Part shown: positions 16,730-26,435 of the stretch, piece after piece
Layout: every line of letters starts with the position of its first letter
How positions within the stretch are numbered: position 1 is the stretch's first letter
Assembly (NCBI GenBank): GCA_009786445.1
Contig: WQTE01000018.1
Span: forward strand, 337 to 33,771
Reading direction: 5' to 3'
Source of the DNA: Oscillospiraceae bacterium
GTDB taxonomy: Bacteria; Bacillota; Clostridia; Oscillospirales; Oscillospiraceae
DNA: 33,435 nt
Translations under genes and position numbers: made by a program
Notes under the pieces: generated by a model
What the model was told of the DNA's origin: nothing
Seen by the model: only the letters and a program-made list of their open reading frames with translations
Database searches by the model: none

Positions 16730-19144
16730 TTATCTGCCTCTAAGACCCATCTTTCTGAATGCGAATGTCAGCCCTACATATATCGGTGTCAATGCCAGAC
16801 AGGTTAAGACTGTGAGCCATATGCCTGAACTTGTGAGCGGCGATAGTGCAGGTTCGCCATCTATTACTACACCGCTTAAGACTATTACACCGCCTATGAA
16901 ACCTGCAAGCATGGCTATGCAAAGCACAATGCGCAGTACGTTAAATGGAGTGCATAGCTTAATGAGCATGAGCATCCCTACAAATGCAATTATAATCAGC
17001 GATACCGTTGGGACTTCTGCTTGAATTTGCGCTATTGGCATATCCCACCTTGATGTGAAGAAAAACATACTCAAAAGCCCCAAAAAGCTCGTTAAACCTG
17101 CGGGGAGCGCATTTCTGAAAGCATTTATAAGAAACTTTCCCCTGACTATGTTTTTGTTTACTTCCATCGCGAGGACAAATGACGGTATGCCTATGAACAT
17201 CACGTTAAACAGCGTGAATTGGTTCGGGGCAAGCGGAAACAAAACTCCAAGCGGAATTGTAACCGCTAAGACAAATAGCAAGGTGAATACGTTTTTTGTT
17301 ATAAACAGCGCGGCACTGCGCTCTAAGTTATTTATTACCCTACGCCCTTCCATGACCACTGCGGGCATTGCTGAGAAGTCTGAATCGAGCAATACTATAT
17401 CTGAGACTTGGCTTGCCACTTCGCTTCCCGATGCCATGGCGATTGAGCAGTCTGAGTCTTTGAGAGCCAGCACGTCATTCACACCGTCGCCTGTCATTGC
17501 GACGGTATTCCCTGCTTTTTTCAGTGCTCTGACTAGTTTTCTTTTCTGATCCGGTGTCACCCTGCCGAATACTACGTATTCGCCGACTGCCTTTTTTATT
17601 TGGCGGTCGGTTGTCAGCTCTGCTGCATCTATGAACTTCTCTGCTCCTATGATTCCGGCTTCGAGTGCTATATGCGAGACTGTTACCGGGTTGTCGCCGC
17701 TTATTACTATTATTTTGACACCTTGTTTTGCGAAAAATTCAAAGGTTCCGGGCGCTTCCGCTCTTACTTTATTCGATAGTAAAATAAGCGCCAGGGGCAT
17801 TATTGATTCGGGCTCAAGTTTACCTTCTATCCCTCTGCCGGACAATGCGAGCAAAAGCACTCTGTAACCTCTTGCCGAATGTGCCTCAATAATGCTTTGG
17901 TACTTATAGTACTTCGACTGCAAGATTCGTTCTGGTGCTCCGAGCAGGTATGATGAGCCGTCATTAAATGATACTCCGCCGTATTTAACTGCTGATGAAA
18001 ACGGCATTACTTTAGATGCACGACGTCTGGCAGGTGCGTTTACATGTGTTTTGATAGCCGCCATGGTTTCATTTTCATCTGTCATATTCCCTGCATAATC
18101 GGCCAATATGCTTGCTACATCATCTTCGCTGAAACGGTCTTCGTTTAGTAGTGCGATGCCTTTTACATCCATTTTGTTTTCGGTTATTGTGCCTGTTTTG
18201 TCAACGCACAGCACGTTTACCCTCGCAAGTGTTTCTATGCAGTTTCGCTCCTGTACGAGTGTTTTTTTGCGTGCAAGACGTAGGACACTTACGGTCAGAG
18301 CGACCGAAACAAGCAGATACAGCCCGTCCGGTACCATTCCTACGAGTGCGCCGACTGTTGCTTCTGTTGCCTGTGTAACGTTTATATCATCCTGTGTCAC
18401 TTGCCTTATGAACATCGTTATTCCCACAGGAACCATTATTATTCCTATAACTTGTACGAACCGCTTGAGCGTTGCCACCATTCCTGCGGAGAGTTTGCCT
18501 TTTGTCTTTTTTGCTTCAAGTGTGAGTTGTGCGACAAACGAATCCCTGCCTACTTTGTCGAGCCTCGCAGCACATTCGCCGGAAATTATGAAGCTGCCTG
18601 AGAGAAGTCTGTCGCCGGGTCTTTTTGTTATTTCATCTGATTCTCCCGTGACGAGCGCTTCGTTTACGGAGACTTCGCCTGCAAGGACATCTGCATCTGC
18701 GTATATCTGCTGGTCTTTTGCAAACATAGCTATGTCATCAAGCACGGCTTCTTCCGGCTTGATGATTTGTTCCGCACCGTCTCTGATGACTGTTGCGTTT
18801 GGTGCTGTTATGAAAGATAGTTTTGCGAGTGCGCGTTTTGCACGCAGCTCCTGAATGATACCGATTATAGTGTTAATAATTATTACAGGCAAAAATGTGA
18901 GCTGGGCAAATGAACCTACGAGCATTAGACAGACCGCAAGCACTGTAAGCAATAGGTTTAAGTATGTGAATATATTGTCTCTTAATATCTGCGCCACGGT
19001 TTTTTCCGCTGAATCCGGTTTTACGTTTCCATATCCGTTTTCGAGACGCTCACGCGCCTGCGTATGTGTCAGTCCACTCTGAACCGGTGCTTCGATTCGC
19101 GGCAACACTCTATTTAGTCTAACTGTATTTTGCCCGGTCGCCAC
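16730..19144 (-). CDS. Cation-translocating P-type ATPase
   Basis: 804 aa; DKTGTIT, TGES, GDGVNDVLALKDSDCSIAM. Confidence 0.9.
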   Translation of the reverse strand: MATGQNTVRLNRVLPRIEAPVQSGLTHTQARERLENGYGNVKPDSAEKTVAQILRDNIFTYLNLLLTVLAVCLMLVGSFAQLTFLPVIIINTIIGIIQELRAKRALAKLSFITAPNATVIRDGAEQIIKPEEAVLDDIAMFAKDQQIYADADVLAGEVSVNEALVTGESDEITKRPGDRLLSGSFIISGECAARLDKVGRDSFVAQLTLEAKKTKGKLSAGMVATLKRFVQVIGIIMVPVGITMFIRQVTQDDINVTQATEATVGALVGMVPDGLYLLVSVALTVSVLRLARKKTLVQERNCIETLARVNVLCVDKTGTITENKMDVKGIALLNEDRFSEDDVASILADYAGNMTDENETMAAIKTHVNAPARRRASKVMPFSSAVKYGGVSFNDGSSYLLGAPERILQSKYYKYQSIIEAHSARGYRVLLLALSGRGIEGKLEPESIMPLALILLSNKVRAEAPGTFEFFAKQGVKIIVISGDNPVTVSHIALEAGIIGAEKFIDAAELTTDRQIKKAVGEYVVFGRVTPDQKRKLVRALKKAGNTVAMTGDGVNDVLALKDSDCSIAMASGSEVASQVSDIVLLDSDFSAMPAVVMEGRRVINNLERSAALFITKNVFTLLFVLAVTIPLGVLFPLAPNQFTLFNVMFIGIPSFVLAMEVNKNIVRGKFLINAFRNALPAGLTSFLGLLSMFFFTSRWDMPIAQIQAEVPTVSLIIIAFVGMLMLIKLCTPFNVLRIVLCIAMLAGFIGGVIVLSGVVIDGEPALSPLTSSGIWLTVLTCLALTPIYVGLTFAFRKMGLRGR

Positions 19145-19153
19145 GGTTCCACC

Positions 19154-19525
19154 TCACTCTACCGGACTTTCGTCCAGTTTATCTATAGCTCTTAAGACTT
19201 GTTCCTCGGTAAATGGTTTTAAAATGAAATTTTTTGCGCCCAAAACAATCGATTCGCGGACTATTATGTCTTGCCCCATTGAGCTTACCATAATTATGTT
19301 TGCATTTGGAGCGATTTTCATAATTGTTTTCAGTGTGACGAGTCCGTCCATTTCCTGCATTACTACGTCCAACGTTACTATGTCCGGTCTCAGTTTTTTA
19401 TATTCTGCCACGGCTTCGACTCCGTTTGTTGCCTCTCCGACAACTCGAAAAGAGTTTCTGAGCAAAATGCTTTTCATTGTTCTTCTCATAAAAGCCGAAT
19501 CATCAACTACTAATACTGTCTTCAT
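19154..19525 (-). CDS. CheY-like single-domain response regulator
   Basis: MKTVLVVDDSAFMRRTMKSIL...DIVTLDVVMQEMDG...MVSSMGQ...KPFTEEQ; supplied ORF extends to 19537. Confidence 0.88.
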   Translation of the reverse strand: MKTVLVVDDSAFMRRTMKSILLRNSFRVVGEATNGVEAVAEYKKLRPDIVTLDVVMQEMDGLVTLKTIMKIAPNANIIMVSSMGQDIIVRESIVLGAKNFILKPFTEEQVLRAIDKLDESPVE

Positions 19526-20324
19526 TGGAATAACCATGCCTTTGCAAGTTATTTGTGTGATACATCAGTGCTGAAAGTGCTGCGATTGGTGCGGTCTCTG
19601 AGCGTAGGATTCTCTGCCCGATTGATACTGCATATATTCCGCTCTCTCTTGCCGCTTCGGCTTCACCTATCTCAAAGCCTCCTTCAGGTCCTGATATTAT
19701 GGATATTGTCTGTTTGTTGTTAGTTATCCCGGAGGTGGGTGACCGAGTACGGTCGGCTCCGGAGTGGAAATCAAAATGTTGCTCAAGTACTTGTTTGAGG
19801 TGCAGTGTACTTTCGTCTTCATACAGCAAAATGGATAGTGTGCTCTCTTTAGCTGCAATGTCAATTATTTCACTGTATTGTTCGATATTTTTCACGGTGG
19901 GGATTATTCCTCTGCCGCACTGTTTTGCAGCTTCATGTGATATCTTGTGTAACCGTTTGAGCTTTTTTGCAACATTATCCGGTGTTGCGATGCAGCGCTT
20001 TGACTTGAACAGCACTATTTCTTTTGCTCCAAGCTCTACAGCTTTTTGTACAGCATAGTCGAGCCTGTCGCCTTTTGCATAAGCCAAGTATATTGTGCAG
20101 TCGATTGAAGGTTCTCCCCGTGATTGCTCTTGTCTGAGGATTTCCGCTGTAGTCTCTTCCGCACCCGCACACAACTTGCACACATAGTCTGTTCCTGTTC
20201 CGTCGCAAACAATAAATTCCTCATTCGGTTTTAGCCGCAGTGAACGCATATGGTATCTGTCTTCATCACTGAGTTTAATTCTTTTATTGTCTATATTCTC
20301 CGGGTTTGTAAAAAAGCGAATCAA
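19503..20324 (-). CDS. rsmE: 16S rRNA m3U1498 methyltransferase
   Basis: 273 aa; AVELGAKEIVLFKSKRC, ISGPEGGFEIGEAEAA, LGQRILRSETAPIAAL-like SIGQRILRSETAPIAAL. Confidence 0.88.
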   Translation of the reverse strand: MIRFFTNPENIDNKRIKLSDEDRYHMRSLRLKPNEEFIVCDGTGTDYVCKLCAGAEETTAEILRQEQSRGEPSIDCTIYLAYAKGDRLDYAVQKAVELGAKEIVLFKSKRCIATPDNVAKKLKRLHKISHEAAKQCGRGIIPTVKNIEQYSEIIDIAAKESTLSILLYEDESTLHLKQVLEQHFDFHSGADRTRSPTSGITNNKQTISIISGPEGGFEIGEAEAARESGIYAVSIGQRILRSETAPIAALSALMYHTNNLQRHGYSNEDSISS

Positions 20325-20428
20325 ATATTTTTACCTCCCGAATATAGTTTTTTGTTTTCTGCTCACTCTTTATAATATAACAAATGAGCAAAAAAGGCAA
20401 TTTTTTTTGTAACTATTTTACAATTTGA

Positions 20429-21730
20429 TTAAGAACCCATTTTTTCTGCTTTGCTCATGGCTGCCAGTCTTTGTTTACTTGCCGCTATCACTATTAATAT
20501 GACTATAAGCAGGGCGATGCACAGAGCGAAAGGCAGCCTACGATCCATATCTGATAGAAGTCCTGCAAGATAGCCAAACGGGATACTGAGCCCAAGCACT
20601 ATAACCATCATGAGCCCTCTTATACGCGCTCTTTCACTTGGCTCAATCAAAAGCTGTGTAAGTGAATCGCTGCGTGGTGCAACGAGACTAAATGCGAGTG
20701 CATCAATCAAAATGTATATGATGAGTGTAATCATTGCTTCTGCCGGAGATGCTATAAGAAATACTGTCCCTGCTATGTGGATGCAGAGCCCTATAAGCAT
20801 AGGACTTCTAAATCCAAAGCGTTGAAGCTTTGGCTGGATGAAGATAAGAAACGCAGCTATGACTATTGCCCTTATGACCGGGAATACGGCGAGGAAGTAT
20901 TCGGGTATCAGCAGTGTCCCTGTTACATATAGACCGAAAAAGTTTGTAATTACCATTCCTATTATGCCGAATATTGTTGTTATCGCAAGCGATAGTATCA
21001 TGTCGCGTGATGCGAATATGCGCCTGAATATCTCACCGTATCCACCCATTATTTGCCATATCGACATACCTTTTGTTTCCGTCATCCTTGTCCTTCCAAC
21101 CTCTGTTTCGTCTCCATATTTATATAGTATTATGAATTTAAGTGTCATGGAGATAAAAGAGAAGATAAATAGTATACGCATTGCGGGAACGAGGGAGAGT
21201 TGATTTACCAGCAAAAATGCTATCGGCATAAACAATATCGACAATTGCCCTATCATGTGGAGCAGACTGTAGACCTTTGCCATATAACCTTTTTGTACAT
21301 CTTCGACCAGCAGGCATGTCCATGACACGGTTGTGATTTGCATCATACCGTTAAACGCGGCTGCCGCCATAAACCACCAGAAATTTTGCGAAAACGCCCA
21401 CAGCAGACACGGTATCGACCATGCGAGTGTGTCGAAGAGAAATGTTGTCTTTTTTCGTCCGAGTTTATCTGTTATGGCTCCGCTGAACAATGCGGCTATA
21501 GCACTAAAAAACAAAAATGTCGATGCTACAAGCCCGATTTGACTGTCTGTTAGCAAAAGTGCAGCCATATAGACAGAGACAAAAGGCATATAGAGGTTAA
21601 ACGGCACCGTCCACAGCGGCTCCGTCACTAAGCAGATTTTCGGGTTTCCTTTGACCTCACGCATTGTTTTAACGAGGTCCATTTCCTTGCGGGTTTCTCT
21701 CAGACTCATATGAAAGCACTCCATTTTCAT
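20429..21730 (-). CDS. MFS transporter
   Basis: 433 aa, about 12 TM helices, SGAITDKLGRKKTTF. Confidence 0.82.
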   Translation of the reverse strand: MKMECFHMSLRETRKEMDLVKTMREVKGNPKICLVTEPLWTVPFNLYMPFVSVYMAALLLTDSQIGLVASTFLFFSAIAALFSGAITDKLGRKKTTFLFDTLAWSIPCLLWAFSQNFWWFMAAAAFNGMMQITTVSWTCLLVEDVQKGYMAKVYSLLHMIGQLSILFMPIAFLLVNQLSLVPAMRILFIFSFISMTLKFIILYKYGDETEVGRTRMTETKGMSIWQIMGGYGEIFRRIFASRDMILSLAITTIFGIIGMVITNFFGLYVTGTLLIPEYFLAVFPVIRAIVIAAFLIFIQPKLQRFGFRSPMLIGLCIHIAGTVFLIASPAEAMITLIIYILIDALAFSLVAPRSDSLTQLLIEPSERARIRGLMMVIVLGLSIPFGYLAGLLSDMDRRLPFALCIALLIVILIVIAASKQRLAAMSKAEKMGS

Positions 21731-21824
21731 TTATTGTTTGGTATCGAATAATATCACATTTATATCAATTTGCAAACTTTTTCTTGTTTTTTGTAAAATT
21801 CGTGATAAAATGCTAAGTGGTGAA

Positions 21825-21844
21825 ATTTGGCGTTTACGCCAAAT
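21825..21844 (+). promoter_or_regulatory. 5' leader hairpin upstream of the membrane pyrophosphatase
   Basis: ATTTGGCG TTTA CGCCAAAT, perfect 8-bp stem. Confidence 0.5.
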
Positions 21845-21878
21845 CACACATTTTATACAAAGGCGGAGGTTGATTCAT

Positions 21879-24044
21879 TTGGCACTAGAGCATATGTTTT
21901 GGTTTGGCATCGTAGGTGCAGTAATAGCTATTGGCTATGCGTACTTGCAAGCCCGCAGGGTTCTCAGGTTCTCCGAAGGCAATGAGAAAATGGTGAAAAT
22001 TGCCGGAGCTATCAGAACCGGTGCAGATGCGTACATGAAGCGGCAATATCGCACAGTATTTAAATTTTTTGCCATCGTGTTTGTTCTTTTGTGCGCACTC
22101 GCATTTCTCCCTATCATTCTTGGCGCAGATCTCACGCTTATTAACCCCTATGTACCGTTTGCATTTCTTTCCGGCGGTTTCTTTGCAGGTCTTTCAGGCT
22201 ATATCGGTATGAAAGTTGCAACAAGAGCAAATGCCCGCACAGCACAAGCTGCGAGCGAAAGCCTCAATAAAGGACTGAAGGTCTCGTTTGCCGCAGGTTC
22301 CGTTATGGGTTTTATCGTTGTTGGCTTTACGCTGCTTGACACAACGGCATGGTTTTTAATGCTGTTTTTTGTGTTCGGTGAAGGTGCTGATGTCATAGGA
22401 CCGACAATGGTTAAATTTGGTGTCGGTCTTGCATCAATGGCCATGTTTGCGCGTGTCGGCGGCGGTATTTTCACTAAGGCGGCAGATGTCGGTGCAGACC
22501 TTGTAGGTAAAGTCGAAGCGGGTATCCCTGAAGATGACCCAAGAAACCCTGCTGTTATTGCCGATAATGTCGGTGATAATGTCGGCGATGTCGCCGGTAT
22601 GGGTGCTGACCTTTACGAGGCTTATGCACACGCTATCATCGGCACATTTGCACTGAGTTTCTTTGCAGGTTACGGTTTTGCAGGAATGCTTCTCCCGATT
22701 CTCATGTGCGTAATCGGAGTTATAGCTTCAATTATAGGCACTATGGTCGTTCGCACAAAAGAAAATGCCGACCAAAAAAGTCTCCTCGGCTCACTACACA
22801 AGGGTGTGTATCTTGCGGGCGGTATTTCGATTGTTACCGCACTCCCGCTTACGCTTTGGGTAGCAAATCTCGCCGGCGAGGGATATGAGTATCTGGTCCA
22901 AAATCAGTGGGGAATCTTCGGCGCTATCGTAATCGGTGTGCTGTCTGGCTTCCTTATTGCATTTTTCACAGAGCATTATACATCGGATACTTCAAATCCG
23001 ACAAGAGAACTTGCAGCATCCAGCGAAACAGGCGCAGCAACTGTTATCATCGGCGGTGTATCACTCGGCATGAAATCCACGGTAGGTCCTGTTCTCACTG
23101 TCGCAGGCGCAGCATTTCTCAGCTTCTTGATTTCCGGCGGTCTTTCCGATTCTCCTGATGCATTTGTTATGGGTCTATACGGAATCGGCATCGCATCTGT
23201 CGGCCTTGTTGCAACGCTCGGCGTTAACCTCGCTTGCGATGCGTTCGGCCCTGTTGCTGATAATGCCGGCGGTATCGCTGAAATGGCGCATCTGCCTGAG
23301 GAAGTACGTAAGCGCACAGATGCTTTGGACTCTCTCGGTAACACCACAGCAGCCACAGGTAAAGGCTTCTCAATCGGCGCAACAGGTTTCTCCGCACTTG
23401 CACTGCTTGTGTCATATGTTGAGCTTGCAGAAGAAAAACTGGGTGGCGCAGGAACACTTGACCTTCATATCACAACACCAACAGTCCTCGTTGGTATCTT
23501 CATCGGTGTTGTAACCGCGTTCTTCTTCGCATCTCTCACTATAGCGGCTGTTCACAAAGCTGCACAGGGTGTCGTCCTTGAAGTTCGCAGACAGTTTAAA
23601 GAAATTACCGGTCTTATGGAGGGCACGGCTGAGCCTGATTATGCAACTTGCGTTGATATCTGCACACAGGGCGCACTCAAGCGCATGGTTGCTCCATCAC
23701 TCCTCTCATTTGTAGTTCCAATCGGTACAGGACTTCTTCTTGGCGCTGAAGGTGTTGTCGGTATGCTAGCCGGTATCGTCACAGCAGGTTTCGCTCTTGC
23801 AGTCTTTATGATGTGCAGTGGCGGCGCTTGGGATAATGCAAAGAAATACATCGAAGCAGGCAACCACAGCGGTAAGGGTAGCGACCAACACAAAGCTGCT
23901 GTTATCGGTGACACAGTAGGCGATCCTTTCAAAGACACAGCAGGTCCTTCATTTAACATCCTCATCACCCTTTCATCTGCTGTTTCCCTAGTGTTTGTCT
24001 ACGTTGCTACCGAGTTCTCACTCGTAAGGCTGCTCGGTCTGTAA
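21879..24044 (+). CDS. hppA: Membrane-bound ion-pumping pyrophosphatase
   Basis: DNVGDNVGDVAGMGADLYEAY, GNTTAATGKG, GDTVGDPFKDTAGPSFNILI; start refined to TTG 21879 behind AGGCGGAGG; supplied ORF starts 21738. Confidence 0.92.
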   Translation: MALEHMFWFGIVGAVIAIGYAYLQARRVLRFSEGNEKMVKIAGAIRTGADAYMKRQYRTVFKFFAIVFVLLCALAFLPIILGADLTLINPYVPFAFLSGGFFAGLSGYIGMKVATRANARTAQAASESLNKGLKVSFAAGSVMGFIVVGFTLLDTTAWFLMLFFVFGEGADVIGPTMVKFGVGLASMAMFARVGGGIFTKAADVGADLVGKVEAGIPEDDPRNPAVIADNVGDNVGDVAGMGADLYEAYAHAIIGTFALSFFAGYGFAGMLLPILMCVIGVIASIIGTMVVRTKENADQKSLLGSLHKGVYLAGGISIVTALPLTLWVANLAGEGYEYLVQNQWGIFGAIVIGVLSGFLIAFFTEHYTSDTSNPTRELAASSETGAATVIIGGVSLGMKSTVGPVLTVAGAAFLSFLISGGLSDSPDAFVMGLYGIGIASVGLVATLGVNLACDAFGPVADNAGGIAEMAHLPEEVRKRTDALDSLGNTTAATGKGFSIGATGFSALALLVSYVELAEEKLGGAGTLDLHITTPTVLVGIFIGVVTAFFFASLTIAAVHKAAQGVVLEVRRQFKEITGLMEGTAEPDYATCVDICTQGALKRMVAPSLLSFVVPIGTGLLLGAEGVVGMLAGIVTAGFALAVFMMCSGGAWDNAKKYIEAGNHSGKGSDQHKAAVIGDTVGDPFKDTAGPSFNILITLSSAVSLVFVYVATEFSLVRLLGL

Positions 24045-24126
24045 CTCAGGGAGCTATTTTGTTAATCTTTATGTTAGTAAGTTTTGTATAAATAATTTAT
24101 AAATTAGAATCACTGAAAATTCAATA

Positions 24127-24160
24127 AAAACAGAGCCGTCTTTACGACAGCTCTGTTTTT
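24127..24160. terminator. Intrinsic terminator between hppA and the convergent isomerase gene
   Basis: AAAACAGAGC...GCTCTGTTTTTT stem followed by T run. Confidence 0.8.
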
Positions 24161-24172
24161 TGTTTTTGTAAG

Positions 24173-25639
24173 CTAAAACGGATTTTCAGAGGGGTATGGT
24201 AGACAAGCAGGTTGGTTGTACGAAATCTTTGACACTCCAAGGTACCTAAAAACGTCAAAAATAGATTTGCCTACGTGACCGAATGCCACAGCACCGTGAT
24301 GCGGATAACGATCCTGTATTAAAACATGGCGGTAGAAACGACCCATTTCTTTTATGGCGAATACTCCTATGCCACCAAATGACTTTGTTGCAACCGGAAG
24401 AACCTCACCGTGCGCTATGTAAGCAGTGAGACCGCCCTCTGCTGTGCCTTGAATACGGTAGAATGTAATTTCCCCGGGCTTAATATCTCCCTCCAGTGTG
24501 CCTCTGGTGATATCGGGCTCACTGTCCGGCTCAAGGAGTCTGTGCATTATGAGCTGATGCTTGAGTGTTCCTTTGTTTAGGTGGCACATAGGGGTGTTTC
24601 CGCAGTGGAATCCCATGAACGTATCACTCAGAGTATAGTCGAATTTGCCTTTTATGTCACTGCTGAACATATCGGCAGGTACTGAATTGTTTATATCAAG
24701 CAGTGTCACCGGAACCCCGCTGACACAAGTGCCGATGTATTCTGACAACACACCGTAAATGTCAACTTCGCATGATACGGGAATGCCTTTTGTTGCCATG
24801 CGGCTGTTTACATAGCAGGGGACAAATCCAAACTCAGTTTGGAATGCAGGCCAGCATTTATTTGCAAAAGCAACATATTCACGGCTTCCCTTGTTTTGCT
24901 CGGCAAGGTCAAGGAGAGTAATCTCAAATTGGGCGAGTTTTGGCAATATACCCGCCATTTTGTTACCATCGCCGAGTTCCTTTTCCATGTCTGCTACAAC
25001 GCCGGGGATTCGCGGGTCATCTTTATGTTTGTTAAACGCAACCAGCAAGTCCAGTTCTGAGTTTTCTTGAATCTCCACGCCCAAGTTAAATAGTTGCTTT
25101 ATTGGGGCGTTGCAAGCCATAAAGTCTTGCGGTCGCGGACCGTATGAAAGGATTTTGAGGTTTTTAACGCCTATTATTGCTCTTGCTACCGGGATGAACT
25201 CCTTTATCATCTTTGCAATTTCATCAGGTGTGCCAACCGGATATTCGGGTATAAATGCTTTAAGGTTGCGCAGCCCCAGATTATATGAGCAGTTGAGCAT
25301 ACCGCAGTAAGCATCGCCGCGACCACCCATAAGCTTGTCTGCGGCATCCTCTGCTGCCGCAACATACATAACGGGACCGCAGAAATATTGTGCTATCAAG
25401 GTTTCTGATGTCTCGGGACCGAAGTTTCCGAGAAAAACCACCAGTGCATTTACACCTGCGGCTTTGACATCTTCGACGGCTTTGAGCATATCGTTTTCGT
25501 TTTCAACCGTTGTTTTGCACTCGTAGATGTCTCCGTATGCCCCTGCAACTGCCGTGCGCCTCGCACTTGACAGCTCAATCGGGAAGCAATCTCGTGATAC
25601 GGAAATGATTCCTAGTTTTACGTTTGGGATGTTTGTCAT
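24173..25639 (-). CDS. L-fucose/L-arabinose isomerase family protein
   Basis: 488 aa; NALVVFLGNFGPETSETLIAQYF, GFHCGNTPMCHL; located with AraD-like and FGGY kinase genes. Confidence 0.75.
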   Translation of the reverse strand: MTNIPNVKLGIISVSRDCFPIELSSARRTAVAGAYGDIYECKTTVENENDMLKAVEDVKAAGVNALVVFLGNFGPETSETLIAQYFCGPVMYVAAAEDAADKLMGGRGDAYCGMLNCSYNLGLRNLKAFIPEYPVGTPDEIAKMIKEFIPVARAIIGVKNLKILSYGPRPQDFMACNAPIKQLFNLGVEIQENSELDLLVAFNKHKDDPRIPGVVADMEKELGDGNKMAGILPKLAQFEITLLDLAEQNKGSREYVAFANKCWPAFQTEFGFVPCYVNSRMATKGIPVSCEVDIYGVLSEYIGTCVSGVPVTLLDINNSVPADMFSSDIKGKFDYTLSDTFMGFHCGNTPMCHLNKGTLKHQLIMHRLLEPDSEPDITRGTLEGDIKPGEITFYRIQGTAEGGLTAYIAHGEVLPVATKSFGGIGVFAIKEMGRFYRHVLIQDRYPHHGAVAFGHVGKSIFDVFRYLGVSKISYNQPACLPYPSENPF

Positions 25640-25652
25640 ATTGAAGTTCCTC

Positions 25653-26357
25653 CTATTTTTGTTGTGTTTTCTGCCCGTAATAAGCGTTTGCTCCGTGTTT
25701 GCGTAGATAGTGTTTGTCCAGCAGTTCTTGCCGCATGGGTTTTATGTCCGGATTTAGCATTATATCATGCCATGCCATGAAAGCTACTTCCTCCAGTACG
25801 ACGGCGTTGTGCACTGCGTCAAAAGCATCTTTGCCCCATGTGAACGGGCCGTGGCTGTATACCAAAGCCGCGGGTATGCTGTTTGCATTTAGTCCGAGAA
25901 ACCTTTCGACTATGACTTTACCTGTCTCGGCCTCGTAGTGTCCGGCTATTTCAAAAGGAGTCATTTCTCGTGTGCATGGAATTTCACCGTGGAAGTAATC
26001 GGCATGTGTTGTGCCGAGTGCGGGGATACCTTTGCCCGCTTGGGCAAACAGAGTTGCCCAGCGGCTATGGGTGTGCACAACTCCGCCGATATCCGGAAAT
26101 TCTTGATATAGAGCCAAATGTGTGGCTGTGTCTGATGAGGGAGACAGTTTACCGCCTATTGTTCTGCCTGTTTCCAACTCGACGACGACCATGTCGTCTG
26201 AAGTCATATCGTCATATTCTATGCCGGATGGTTTTATTACGACAAGTTTTTCCTCTCTGTCTATTGCTGAGACATTGCCCCAAGTGAATGTGACAAGACC
26301 GTGCTTTGGTAGTAGCATATTTGCTTCAAACACCTGGTTTTTAAGGACTTGCAACAT
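25653..26357 (-). CDS. araD: L-ribulose-5-phosphate 4-epimerase (class II aldolase family)
   Basis: 234 aa; [61 protein letters not shown]. Confidence 0.88.
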   Translation of the reverse strand: MLQVLKNQVFEANMLLPKHGLVTFTWGNVSAIDREEKLVVIKPSGIEYDDMTSDDMVVVELETGRTIGGKLSPSSDTATHLALYQEFPDIGGVVHTHSRWATLFAQAGKGIPALGTTHADYFHGEIPCTREMTPFEIAGHYEAETGKVIVERFLGLNANSIPAALVYSHGPFTWGKDAFDAVHNAVVLEEVAFMAWHDIMLNPDIKPMRQELLDKHYLRKHGANAYYGQKTQQK

Positions 26358-26435
26358 ATCTTTTCTCCTGTTTGTTTTTTTGTGGGACGAGCAAGCCCGT
26401 CCTCTGCGATGTGCGCTGTTTTTCGATTTTTGCAG

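Noticed and set aside
18108-18854. 248-aa plus-strand ORF
   Set aside because: Lies antisense within the P-type ATPase gene; low-complexity Ser/Thr-rich translation with no family motif
22976-23356. 126-aa minus-strand ORF inside hppA
   Set aside because: Antisense shadow ORF of a strongly conserved coding gene
26385-26402. GGACGAGCAAGCCCGTCC palindrome between FGGY kinase and araD
   Set aside because: Short stem with no following U-run on the transcribed strand; too weak to call a terminator or mobile repeat
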